A stretch of 57,665 nucleotides of DNA, from assembly GCA_022710935.1 (NCBI GenBank), contig JAKLFY010000043.1, positions 1 to 57,665 of the forward strand, written 5' to 3'. Made by a program: the position numbers and the translations under genes. This document shows, piece after piece, positions 23,713-33,200 of the stretch. The notes under the pieces are model-generated. The model had not been told where the DNA came from. It searched no databases and worked only from the letters and a program-made list of their open reading frames with translations. Within the stretch, counting starts at the first letter, position 1. Every line of letters begins with the position of its first letter. The DNA is from Verrucomicrobiota bacterium. Lineage in GTDB: Bacteria > Verrucomicrobiota > Verrucomicrobiia > Limisphaerales > J093.

Positions 23713-24690
23713 TCAGAACGCGAGAAGGAGTTGCCAAATGTACGTGTTGCCCAGCCCTTCGATCTCGTCCCAGATCGCCCGGACAAGATCGGGGTCGCCG
23801 GTGATTTCGGGCAGTTCGTTTGCCTTCTCGGACCACGGGAGGGAGATGCCCGGTGGGATGCGCGGCTGGGGGCGGCCCTCGAGTCCGACCAGGGATCGGC
23901 GAGCGTCGATCGAAGCCGGGGTCTCGGACGGGGGTATCGCGTCGGGCGGCGCGTAGCTTCCTCTGGGATATGCACCGAGGTCCCGGCAGACCTGGGTCAT
24001 GACGCGCAGATTCTCGACCCGCGTGTCGTTCTGCATGATGGCGCCGGCGTCCATGACATAGCCGCCGTCACGGGCGACTTCGCGGAGCACGCGGGCGCAG
24101 AACTCGCGGACCTCGTTCGGCTGGCCCCAACTGAGCAGCACGTTGGGAATGCCGCCGCTCAGGGCGAACTTGTCGTGCAGGCGGCGGTGGACCTCGAAGA
24201 GGTCATCCCGATCGCAGTGGAAGACGATGCTTCGGTCGGGCAGCTCGCGGAAGGCGTCGAAGTGCCAGTCCCATTTGCCCTCGGCGTAGAACAGAGAAAG
24301 GAAGGCGTTCGGGTCGTCGATCAAGGCGTCATACTCGTCGGCGCGCATGAAGGCCTGCTCCTCGGGCGGTTCGATGTAGTTGAAGCCGACGTCGGGTGGA
24401 ATGCCGATGCCGGGAATGCCGTAGTAACGGAGGCCGGCGGCCTGGGCCATGCCGGTCCAGGCCGCCACCATGTTCGGCACCACGGCGTCCCAGTCGAAGT
24501 CGCGAGCGCACCGGAGCGCGGCGTCGAACGCCAGACGGTAGTCATGGGCAACCTGCTGACAGGTGTAGCCCGCATAGCGCGCAGTGAACTCGGCGACGAA
24601 GGGCCGGAGCGGCACCCGGTCCGGCTTTTCATTGCGCATCGCCGTCACGTAGCGGGCGAGACGCTGCGAGTACAATTCGTCCGGGGTCAT
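23713..24690 (-). CDS. URO-D family protein (corrinoid methyltransferase type) lacking its middle
   Basis: A 325-residue member of the uroporphyrinogen-decarboxylase superfamily, of the MtaA/CmuA-like branch common in Verrucomicrobia and Planctomycetes. The N-terminal part (RYVTAMRNEKPDRVPLRPF, then FDWDAVVPN) and the C-terminal part (LPDRSIVFHCDRDDLFEVHR, then LSGGIPNVLLSWGQPNEVRE and DGGYVMDAGAIMQND) both match well. Relatives are usually about 400-460 residues long and carry more than 100 residues between the equivalents of DDPNAFL and LFYAEGKWDW. Here those join directly near nucleotides 24285-24305, in frame. The TIM barrel would lack several strands, so it is probably inactive. The call is based on my memory of the family. 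Confidence 0.7.
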   Translation of the reverse strand: MTPDELYSQRLARYVTAMRNEKPDRVPLRPFVAEFTARYAGYTCQQVAHDYRLAFDAALRCARDFDWDAVVPNMVAAWTGMAQAAGLRYYGIPGIGIPPDVGFNYIEPPEEQAFMRADEYDALIDDPNAFLSLFYAEGKWDWHFDAFRELPDRSIVFHCDRDDLFEVHRRLHDKFALSGGIPNVLLSWGQPNEVREFCARVLREVARDGGYVMDAGAIMQNDTRVENLRVMTQVCRDLGAYPRGSYAPPDAIPPSETPASIDARRSLVGLEGRPQPRIPPGISLPWSEKANELPEITGDPDLVRAIWDEIEGLGNTYIWQLLLAF

Positions 24691-24733
24691 CTGGGGATGG
24701 GGACAGGTTACTCCCAGAAACCGGTTGCGACGT

Positions 24734-26059
24734 TCAGATGAGTCTTGTCCGTCCCGGAATGTACACGGGGTAACTGCCGTTCGGGCCTGGTTTGGTCGGC
24801 GGCTCCATGCCGTCGCGGCAGTCCTCGGCCCTGGGCGGGAAGAAGAAGTCCGAGGCGGTGATCTGCTCCCAGGTCACTTCTTTGCCGGTGTAGCAGGAGA
24901 TTTGACCCATGATCCCGATAAGCGTGCTGCGCGCCATGTAATCGCCGTTGTTGATCGGCGTGTAGGCGCGGATGGCCTTCATGTACTCGACCTGCTCCTG
25001 GTAGTGGGCGTCGCAACCCGCGTCGCCGCGCCAGTTCTTCTCGCCCCAGATGCGGCAGGCCATGACGTCGGCGCGGCCCTTGGTGCCGAAGATCAGGCTC
25101 GAGTACTCGTCATAGCAGCCGGTGGTCGTGCGGCACAGCGCATAGACCCGCGCGCCGTTTTCGTACTGATAGACCACCGTGTGGTGATCGAACACGTCCC
25201 CGTAGATCGCGTCGGTCATGCTCGAACGACCGCCCAGGCCGTGGCACCTGACCGGGGCCTGCTCCTTCAGCGCCCAACTGGCGCGGTCCATGTTGTGGAC
25301 CAGCGACTGGACGACGTCGTCGCCCGAGAGCCAGACGAAATGATATTGCGTGCTGAATTGCCATTCGAGTTCGGAGAGGCCGGGCTTGCGGTCGGTGATG
25401 CCATAGGGCGCCCGCAGGAAGTTCTCTTCGATGGTGACGATGTCGCCGATCGCGCCGTCGAAGATGCGCTTCATCAATTCCTGGTAGCCGGTGTGGTAGC
25501 GGCTGTGGAGGCCCGAGACCACGCAGAGCTTCTTCTCTTTCGCCAAGGCGCAGGCCGATTCGAGCAACTTGATGCCGGCAGGGTCGATGCCGTGCGGTTT
25601 TTCCACGAACACGTGTTTGCCGGCCTGAATGGCCGCCATCGTGTGCAGGGGATGGAACTTTGCCGCGTTGGCGATGACGACGGCGTCACAGCACTCGATC
25701 ACTTTCTTGTAGCCGTCCACACCGGCGAAACACTGGTCGTCAGGCACCTGGACCTGGTCGCCGCGCTGCTGCTTGGCCAGATCGCCGCGGATGGCCTCGC
25801 GCGACCCCCTGACGCGGTCCATGAAGATGTCGCACATGGCGACGAGGCGGACACCCGGATCGGCGCGCAACGCCTGGGCGCCGGCGCCGGTGTTCCGTCC
25901 GCCGCAGCCGATCATGCCCAGGCGGATGACGTCGCTGCCGGCGGCGTGGGCGGTGCGGGTGATGTCCAGGCCGGCGAGCGTCGCACCCGCGGCGGCGGTG
26001 GCCGAGACTTTCAAGAAGTCGCGGCGCGTGGTGGGAGTGGCGGAGGGGGTCGGTTGCAT
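24734..26059 (-). CDS. Tat-exported Gfo/Idh/MocA family oxidoreductase
   Basis: A 441-residue NAD(P)-dependent sugar-oxidoreductase relative. The Tat signal TRRDFLKVSATAAAGATLAG is at residues 11-30. The Rossmann motif RLGMIGCGGRNTGAG follows, then VVIANAAKFHPLHTMAAIQAGKHVFVEKP, where EKP is the catalytic-lysine motif. The C-terminal alpha/beta domain contains YHFVWLSGDDVVQSLVHNMD, typical of the periplasmic subfamily seen in large numbers in Verrucomicrobia and Planctomycetes. Substrate unknown. These proteins often accompany sugar-isomerase, DUF1080 and glycosidase genes. It lies 43 bases upstream of the URO-D gene on the same strand, so they are probably co-transcribed. Confidence 0.93.
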   Translation of the reverse strand: MQPTPSATPTTRRDFLKVSATAAAGATLAGLDITRTAHAAGSDVIRLGMIGCGGRNTGAGAQALRADPGVRLVAMCDIFMDRVRGSREAIRGDLAKQQRGDQVQVPDDQCFAGVDGYKKVIECCDAVVIANAAKFHPLHTMAAIQAGKHVFVEKPHGIDPAGIKLLESACALAKEKKLCVVSGLHSRYHTGYQELMKRIFDGAIGDIVTIEENFLRAPYGITDRKPGLSELEWQFSTQYHFVWLSGDDVVQSLVHNMDRASWALKEQAPVRCHGLGGRSSMTDAIYGDVFDHHTVVYQYENGARVYALCRTTTGCYDEYSSLIFGTKGRADVMACRIWGEKNWRGDAGCDAHYQEQVEYMKAIRAYTPINNGDYMARSTLIGIMGQISCYTGKEVTWEQITASDFFFPPRAEDCRDGMEPPTKPGPNGSYPVYIPGRTRLI

Positions 26060-26118
26060 ATTCGAGTTATGTTGCAGTGTTTGGTTTTAGTTGATGAATG
26101 ACAGAGAGCAGCCCGTAG

Positions 26119-28536
26119 CTATTGTTGGACGCGGTAGAAGCCCCGCGCTGGGGTGGGTGTGGTCTCGTAGCCCGAGACGGCACCCGTGACTTCGGTCCAC
26201 GGCCCGTTGACCTCCGACGCGGCATAGAGCTTGCCGCCGTTGGTCCAGGTGACGGTGATTTTGCCAGCCGCGAAGGCAATCGAGAGCGTCGGCGGTTCGA
26301 GCGTGATCGGCTCGAAATAGAACGTCCCTGCCGCGTAGCGGTTGGCCGGACCGCCGTCAGCCGTGTCGGGGAAGGCCCCCGGCGTCGCGGCCCAACGGCC
26401 CAGGCCGACGAACGTCAGCGACGCGCCGTCGAAGGTCTGCAATTGCGCCACGTCCTCCGGGCGATTTCCCGTGTTGAACAACCGTTCCAGGGCCCCATAG
26501 CCGTAGGCGACGATCGTTCCCTGGAAACCGGCGGGCAGCACCAGCGGAGTGGACAACGTCTTGAACCGGCTGCCTCCCACCAAATCGCCCGGTTCTTCAG
26601 GGGTGAACTCGAGGTTGACCAGCTCGTTCGTGGTCTTCCGATCCCAGATCGCCGCGTGCAGCGTGAGGGAGAGCCCATCGGAGTACTCGTCGAACACGCC
26701 CAGTTGGGTGATCTGGACGGGCCGATCCACGTTGAAGTCCATGCCCAGCGAACCGCCGAAGTTGCCCTGGTTGCCCTCCTTGAATTCGGGGTTCACGTAG
26801 GCGATACCGGCGCGAGTCGGGTTGGGCGTGACTGTGACAATGTTCGAATCGAAGCTCAGTTCGCCGCCGCTGCCGACAGCGACCAGTTTGTAATACACCG
26901 GCGTGTCGTTCACCAGACCGGTGTCGTGGTAAGTCGTCGCGGTCACTTCGGCGACCTGGGCGAAGGGACCGTCGGCCGAGAGCGCGCGGTAAACGGCGTA
27001 TTTGGCGGCAGGCATCGGCTCGGTCACGACATTCCAAAAGAGCGTCGCTGCCGCATCTTCGACCGGGAGTTGGACCCGGAGTGCCGGAGTGCCGGGTTTT
27101 TCCGGAGGCAGAACCTCGAACTCGAACGTGCCTGCGGCGTACCGCGCTGCCGGGCCGCCATCGATCACGTCTGGAAACGTGCCGGCGGTGACACCATAAC
27201 GGCTGGTGCCGACGAACCGGAGAGAGCCATTGCCGCTGTTGAGGGTCCAATTGACCAGATTGGTGTCGCCCCCTGAGTTGCGGAGACGTTCGCCCTCACC
27301 GTAGCCATCAGCCACGATCACGCCTTTGAACCCCGCTTCGAGTCGGATCGGCGTGAGCAGAGTCTTGAACCGCATCCCGTCGATCAGATCGCCTGGATCC
27401 TCGGGCCAGAAGTACTCTTCGACCATGACTTCCTGGGTCTCGCGGTTGAAGATACGCGCCGCCAAATTGAGCTTGAGGCCGTCCGAATTGTCATCGAACA
27501 CACCCAACCGCTTCACGATCACGGGGTTTTCGACGTCGAAGTCCATGCCCAACGATCCGCCAAAGGCCTGGGTGCCGGAGGTCCCTGCCGGGGTGAGGTA
27601 AGCAACGACATGGTCTTCCGCGAGCACATAGGGCGCCGCGCACTTCACGTCCGAGTCCTGGCCGACTTTGCCGGTCGCCGACACGCCCTGGACGACATAG
27701 CAGTAGAGGGTGCCGTTGACCAATCCGCTGTCGCTGTACTGCAGCTCGGTGGTGTCGCCAATCTGGAGGAACGGGCCGATGGGACTGTCGCCGCGCAAGA
27801 CCCTGTAGCTGGTGGCGGGAAGAGGCAGGGTGACGGCCGGCCACGAGAGTTGGATGTGTTGGTCGCCTGGCTTGAGGGTGACGACCGGTTTGCCGGGGAT
27901 CTGAGGCGGGGTGGTTTCGAACTCGAACGTGCCGGCGGCGTACTGCGCGACTTTGGCGTCGGCGTTCGGCGGATAGACCCCAGGCATGTCACCCCAACGA
28001 CTGGTTCCCACAAACTTGACCGAGCCATTCCCGTCGTTCAGGGCCCACAAGAGGACCGGGTCGTTTCCCCCGTTGCGCAAGGGTTCACCGGCGCCATATC
28101 CTTCGGCGACAATGGTGCCCTGGAAACCGATTTCGAGGCGGAGGGGTTCGGCCAAGGGCTTGAATCGGCTGCCGCCAATCAGTTCACCGGGGTCCTCCGG
28201 TGTGAATTCGAGCATCGCAACCTCCGAAAAGTCCGCCCGGTTGTAGAGCCGGGCGGTGATGGGTAAGTAGAGGCCGTCGCTCCCGGCATCAAATACACCC
28301 AGCCGGGTGATGAGGATGGGATTGTCGACATCGAACTCCATGCCGAGGGCGCCGCCGAAGTCCTGATTGCCCGCGGTGCCGGCGGGCACGGCATAGGCGA
28401 TGACGGTGGTTTGCGCCTCGGCTGCGGGTGCCAGCACGGCAAAAGTGCAAACGGCGGCCAGCAGGGCAAAGCGCCAGCGGCGCCAACGCGCAGTCGGCTG
28501 GGTCGGAGGATCGGTGAGACCGTGTTGTGTATTCAT
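26119..28536 (-). CDS. Secreted protein with three GVFD modules alternating with fibronectin-III domains
   Basis: About 805 residues from the ATG at 28536, which gives signal peptide FALLAAVCTFAVLAPAAEA. The architecture is strictly alternating: module A (about 43-210), Fn3 (about 214-305), A (about 307-473), Fn3 (about 475-570), A (about 575-742), then a C-terminal domain ending GFYRVQQ. Each A module follows the order FGG.LGM(E/D)F(D/N)V, ITQLGVFD..SDGL, RFK.L..P..L..GF.G.IVA.GYG, FVG..R, FPD..DGGP..RYAAGTF.FE. The same module occurs once in the large protein at 30203-34711. It is beta-rich, extracellular and carries no recognisable catalytic site, so a binding or surface-structural role is likely. 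The C-terminal domain resembles those used for sorting or display in the phylum. Confidence 0.85.
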   Translation of the reverse strand: MNTQHGLTDPPTQPTARWRRWRFALLAAVCTFAVLAPAAEAQTTVIAYAVPAGTAGNQDFGGALGMEFDVDNPILITRLGVFDAGSDGLYLPITARLYNRADFSEVAMLEFTPEDPGELIGGSRFKPLAEPLRLEIGFQGTIVAEGYGAGEPLRNGGNDPVLLWALNDGNGSVKFVGTSRWGDMPGVYPPNADAKVAQYAAGTFEFETTPPQIPGKPVVTLKPGDQHIQLSWPAVTLPLPATSYRVLRGDSPIGPFLQIGDTTELQYSDSGLVNGTLYCYVVQGVSATGKVGQDSDVKCAAPYVLAEDHVVAYLTPAGTSGTQAFGGSLGMDFDVENPVIVKRLGVFDDNSDGLKLNLAARIFNRETQEVMVEEYFWPEDPGDLIDGMRFKTLLTPIRLEAGFKGVIVADGYGEGERLRNSGGDTNLVNWTLNSGNGSLRFVGTSRYGVTAGTFPDVIDGGPAARYAAGTFEFEVLPPEKPGTPALRVQLPVEDAAATLFWNVVTEPMPAAKYAVYRALSADGPFAQVAEVTATTYHDTGLVNDTPVYYKLVAVGSGGELSFDSNIVTVTPNPTRAGIAYVNPEFKEGNQGNFGGSLGMDFNVDRPVQITQLGVFDEYSDGLSLTLHAAIWDRKTTNELVNLEFTPEEPGDLVGGSRFKTLSTPLVLPAGFQGTIVAYGYGALERLFNTGNRPEDVAQLQTFDGASLTFVGLGRWAATPGAFPDTADGGPANRYAAGTFYFEPITLEPPTLSIAFAAGKITVTWTNGGKLYAASEVNGPWTEVTGAVSGYETTPTPARGFYRVQQ

Positions 28537-28620
28537 GGGGGCTGGGTTGATGTTTTGTTGGCGAGCGAGAGATTTGGCGGTGTCGCAGCCCATCGGGGTG
28601 CTTTAGCAGACCGCGCCGGC

Positions 28621-29376
28621 TCAGTCGATTTCCCAGCCATCGCGACTGTGGTAGGCCCACCAGTCGTATTCGTCGGGGCTGCCCTTGACCCGTTCGGCAT
28701 GGCCGTCGGCGCAGACGATGTTGATCCCGCGGTTGTGGGGCATGTACTTGTAGTTCCAATAGGGTATTTCCCAGATCAGACAGGCTTTGGTCGGGATGGG
28801 GACGTCATTGGCCGAGCGTCCGCTGACCGGTTTGCTGACCTCGTAGGCGCTTCGGTCTCGCTTGAGGTAGATGTGGTTCCACACGTACGTCACGCCGTCG
28901 TTGTCAAAGAAGAAGCCCTGGGTGAACGCCGCGCCCGGCTCGTTGGCGGGGAGCTTCGCCTTGAGACCGGAGGGGCAGGCATAGGTGCCATTCATCAGAC
29001 GCTGGTCGCCCGGCCGACTGCTCTTGGGCTTGGCGGTGTTGGTGCCGATGTACGGCTGCAACAGCTCGGGCATCCACATGTCGTCCGCACGAAGGTCATG
29101 GTCGCCTTTCCAGGCCTTGCCCCAGTTCCGGCACAGGGGAATGCGATCGCTGTAATCGGCCACATACATGTTCACCGCCAGGCCGATTTGTTTCTGATTG
29201 TTCAGGCAGTACGTCTGATTGGCCTTGGATTTCGCCTTGCTGAGGGCCGGCAACAACATGCCCGCCAGGATCGCAATGATCGCGATCACAACCAGCAATT
29301 CGATCAGGGTGAAGCCTCCGTGATCGGGTGAACTCGCAGGCGGCCTGGGGCAATCGGGACTTTCGGGAGTTCTCAT
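28621..29376 (-). CDS. Type II/IV pseudopilin-like protein (prepilin N-terminal cleavage, DUF1559-like)
   Basis: A 251-residue protein with a class III signal: a polar leader with GGFTLIELL at the cleavage site, then a hydrophobic helix ([17 protein letters not shown]). KAK..AN...C.NN.KQIGLA follows, the standard start of the verrucomicrobial/planctomycete pseudopilin group, and near the C-terminus [14 protein letters not shown] carries the H-x-DG-like box. Such proteins are inserted by a type II secretion or pilus apparatus and occur in dozens of copies per genome, often beside large surface proteins, as here. The actual partner is unknown. Confidence 0.9.
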   Translation of the reverse strand: MRTPESPDCPRPPASSPDHGGFTLIELLVVIAIIAILAGMLLPALSKAKSKANQTYCLNNQKQIGLAVNMYVADYSDRIPLCRNWGKAWKGDHDLRADDMWMPELLQPYIGTNTAKPKSSRPGDQRLMNGTYACPSGLKAKLPANEPGAAFTQGFFFDNDGVTYVWNHIYLKRDRSAYEVSKPVSGRSANDVPIPTKACLIWEIPYWNYKYMPHNRGINIVCADGHAERVKGSPDEYDWWAYHSRDGWEID

Positions 29377-29454
29377 GGAACTTGGAAGCCGGCATTTGAC
29401 ATACCGGTGAGTATGCAGTGGATGGGGGGGGGCGACGGAGAAGAGCGCATGGGA

Positions 29455-30063
29455 TCAGACGGCGATGGGTGGTGTGGGTGTCATGCCCAGGATTCGCTCG
29501 AGACCCCGCAACACGCGGAGCTCATGTTCGGACGAGCATATCTCCGGTTCGAAGAGCGCGCGGAGTTTAATGCCTTCCATGGTGGCGAGCATGAGGTTCA
29601 CCGCCTGCTCGGGGTCGTTCGTCTGGACGGCGCCGGCCAACGAGGCGGCCTTGACCAGGCCGATGTAGAAGCAGCGCACGCTGTCGTAGAACTGTTGCCA
29701 GCCGCGGCGGATTTCGGGATCATGCACGGCCAAGGTGAATATCTCCATGGTAAACACGCGATTCGCCTCGTCGAGCAGGCAGGTGCGCACGGCGACTGCC
29801 AATGTGTGTCGCAGCCGTTCCCCCGGATCGATCAGGTGCGCGATCTCCTCGTTGATCTGGCGTTGGTAATGCCGGTAGTAGTGGGTGCAGGCAGCTTTCA
29901 CCAACTCGTGTTTCGAACGGAAATGCCAGTAGAGACTGCCCTTTGTGACACCCGCGTGGGAGGCGATCTGGTCCAGATTGACGCCGTCGAAGCCCTTCTG
30001 TGCGAATAGCGCGAACGCGCTGGCGGAAAGAAGCGCGGGCATGTTGCGCGTCGCACGTGGCAT
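29455..30063 (-). CDS. TetR/AcrR family transcriptional regulator
   Basis: A 202-residue repressor. The N-terminal TetR DNA-binding domain is complete: ALFAQKGFDGVNLDQIASHAG, then VTKGSLYWHFRSKHELV (about residues 18-58). The ligand-binding part resembles AcrR-type C-terminal domains (about 75-195). It has its own promoter with an overlapping 16-base palindrome just before the start codon, so autorepression is likely. Its other targets are not obvious: the flanking genes on the same strand are a pseudopilin downstream and a surface protein upstream, and no efflux gene is adjacent. Confidence 0.93.
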   Translation of the reverse strand: MPRATRNMPALLSASAFALFAQKGFDGVNLDQIASHAGVTKGSLYWHFRSKHELVKAACTHYYRHYQRQINEEIAHLIDPGERLRHTLAVAVRTCLLDEANRVFTMEIFTLAVHDPEIRRGWQQFYDSVRCFYIGLVKAASLAGAVQTNDPEQAVNLMLATMEGIKLRALFEPEICSSEHELRVLRGLERILGMTPTPPIAV

Positions 30064-30072
30064 GATAGAAAA

Positions 30073-30101
30073 CGCATACTGCGCGGTATGGTCGATGTCA
30101 A
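30073..30101 (-). promoter_or_regulatory. TetR-gene promoter with overlapping palindromic operator
   Basis: On the minus strand a consensus -35 TTGACA lies at 30101-30096, a 17-base spacer follows, then a weaker -10 TATGCG at 30078-30073. The sequence CATACTGCGCGGTATG (30075-30090) is a 16-base palindrome with one mismatched pair (outer arms CATAC/GTATG, core GCGC). It covers the spacer and -10, and ends 11 bases before the ATG at 30063. This is the expected site for an autoregulating TetR dimer. The predicted transcript would have an almost absent leader. Confidence 0.65.
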
Positions 30102-30202
30102 GGTCGGAGTGAGATTCTGTCGAACTGAGATTCGAATTGATGCAGTCTTCCTCCGCGGGCGGGATCGCCCGCGGTTCGGTTGCGGAGACGGGGGCGTTAG
30201 CG

Positions 30203-33200
30203 TCAAAAGCCGCTGGGGCCTTTCACCATCAGCCGCCAATAAGCGCGCGGGCGCCCCGCTGCGACGAGCGGGGCGAGGGAGCGGAATTCGACAGTCTCCC
30301 AGATGCCATCCGGGTCGCGTTCAAGGTTTTTCAGCATCAGATGGGCTTCCCCCGGGGTCCAGGTCGTCAAGTCGACCGAGCTTTCGATGGAGACGTCGGG
30401 TTGACCCGATGCGGGCCGGCGGAAGCGGAGCATCAGGAAGTTCTGGGGCACCCCGCCCACTTGACCGAGGTCGATCCACGCGACGAGACATCCCCCTCCC
30501 GGATCGGATTGACGCGGGTTCGAGCCGAGGGCGGATTCGAGCACATTCGGCAGGCCGTCGCCGTCGGGGTCCGCGTGATCGTTGCTGACCGCGGGGTCGC
30601 GCCGTTCGGCGTCGGTGAAATGGAGGCGCAGCCATTCGTCCCAGAACGAGAGGACCTCACCGGGGGTGCCTCCCGGCAGAAGGCTGGCCCGCCAACGCAT
30701 TGGGTCGGCGGGATGCCGCGAGTTGTCAAGGACCAAGGTCGTTCCCTCGCCATCGGGGCTGAGCGGCCAGGGGGAAACATCGTCGTAGGTGAGATCGATG
30801 AGGGTCTGGGCGGTCGTCTGTTCGAGGGTGATGCGTTCACCGGCGTTACTGAGCCCGGTGCCGCCGGCGAAAACGCCCGCCACCCGGTTCGCGAGGTTTG
30901 TGCCGTAGCGGAGGCCGAAGGCGGCGGGATCGGCGACCAGCAGCACACAGTCGCCCGGGGCGAGGGTGTCAAAGGCGGAATCGAGCCAGTCGAACTCGAT
31001 GCCGCGACTGAACCTCAAGCCGCGCAGATCGAGCGGTTGATCGGCTGTGTTGACCAACTCGACGAACTCGAACGCCGAGGGATCGTTGCAGCCCGCCAAC
31101 GCCTCCGCCTCTGTCGGGTCGGCGGGATGGTAATTCAGCTCCGAGATGGCGAGGTCACCCGGTCCCGGGAGGCGTCCCGCGATGAACCGAGCTTCGTGGA
31201 GAGCGGACCAGTCAGTTCCGTCGCACGCACGAGCCCGCAGCGTCACGCTTCGGTCGATGGCGAGGTCCGCCGCTGCGGTGAGGTGGATGGCCTGCGGATG
31301 GACGCTGCCGCCCGGCAGGCGCGGATCGCAGCCGTCGAGCGTGCAATAGATGGCGCTGGTGGCCGTCATGTGCAGCGTGAACCCCGGGGGCACGGTCCCG
31401 CCGTTGGGCTCGAATTCGGGGGCGGCCAGGCGCGGGTACAGGCTGTGGGTGCGGAGTTGCTCGAGCACGATGGCGGTCCGCGCCGGGAAGTAGCTGTTGA
31501 CCATGAACTGGCTGCGGCGGCGCCAATGGTCCTGGACTGTCCGGAGCGAGGCGCGGGCGTCTCCCCAGCGCGCCGACTCGGCATAGAGGGCGGGTTCGAG
31601 GGCCGTGGCAAGGCGCTGCCAGCGGGCGATGTTTGCCGCGGGGGTGAGGGCGCCGTCGTGGAAGAAGTGCCGGTAGACACGGTCGGCGAATCGGAGCCGG
31701 TACTCGGCGTTCGCGCGCAGGGCGATTTCGATTTCGCCGGGCGAGGTGGTCCACCAGGAGTGTCCTGGATCGGTGTGGACTTTGTTGGCGTTGAGGTTGC
31801 CGCCGCTGAAGCCGAGATCGTTGTCCCACTGAATGAACCTGAACCCATCGCCCGGCGCCTCGGCCGAGTTCCGGCCCGCATAGTAATTGCCGGGCCAATC
31901 CGCCGAGGCGTGGAACTCGCCGTTGAGGGCGTAGTCGATGAAGTTATCGATGTCGATGAGCCGGGGCAGAGTGGGGTCGCGGGAGCCGTCGGCGCGGTTG
32001 CCCTGGACATGTTGGTAGGCGGCCGGGCTTGACAGGCCGGCGCGACAGGCCTCGAGCAGTTGGTTCCACGCGGCCATGTCGCCATCTTCGAGCAGGTGCG
32101 GGCAGCAGAACTTGATGACATCGTAGTCGGCGCGATCCCCGTCGAGGTAGCTGGCGAGGAACGCCGCGTCGGGGCGTTCGGTCGGGTTGTAGATTCCCCA
32201 GTACAGGCCGTTGAGGTAGAGGTGAATGAACCGTCCGTGCGTCGCCGGCTGCCCCATATCGAGTTGGGTCTCTTTCGCCCACTGATCGGCCAGATAGAGG
32301 GCCGAGCCGAACCCGAAGTGCTCGGCGACCCACGTGTCGCGGGAGTTGGCGCGCAGGGCGATCGAGTTGAACCGCGCCGCGGCGTTCGGGCCGAAGAAGG
32401 GGTAGGTCAGCCAGCCGGGGCCGAACTTGCGTTCAAAGAGCAAGCGGAAGCTCAACTTGGGCGTGGCCTCGAGGTTGCGGGATGTGTAGCCCATAACCTG
32501 CAGGCCCGCGTTGATCTCGAATCCAGCCGAGGCGTCCGGCAGCAACAGTTCGGCTGAGACCGGCCGTTCCCAGGTCTCGCCGCGCCCGGTGGGGTTCAAG
32601 TACAGGCCGGTGGCCGGATCGAACAGGTTGGCTTGATCGGTGCTCAGGCACAGGGACGGGAGCGCGCGCAGCGACGCCGCGACGGCCGCCCGCGCTTGTT
32701 CCGGTGTGAAGGAGGCGTTGCCCGCGGCTTTGGCGTACAGGCTTGCGGCGGGCACCATGCCGTAGTCCGCCGGCACGCTTCCCCATGCCGACGGGTATCC
32801 CGGCGGCGCGTTGCCCTGGACCGCGACGTCGTTGAGAAACAGGTACGTGTGTGTCACCACCCGCGACGGTTCGAGGTCTTCCCGGTAGGCCAACGCGCGG
32901 AGGACAGTCGTGGTTGCGATGGGAATGGGTCCTGCATAGGGCGTGCCGTGGGAGGGCGACGGCGTCGACGCATCGGTCGTATAACGCACCTGGACACCGG
33001 GCGTCGCCGTGCTGAGCTCAACGGTGAACGGTTGCTCGCAGAAGCTGCGTCCGATCGAGAAGGCTGGTTCTTCGGCAAAGCCGATGACGTCGGACATCGC
33101 ATTCGGGCCGCCTGGAGTCGGGGTGCGGAAGTACCGTGGTGAGTCGCGGTCGACCCTGACCGCCACCAACTCGGGCAGGACAATGAAGTCGCGATCGGCG

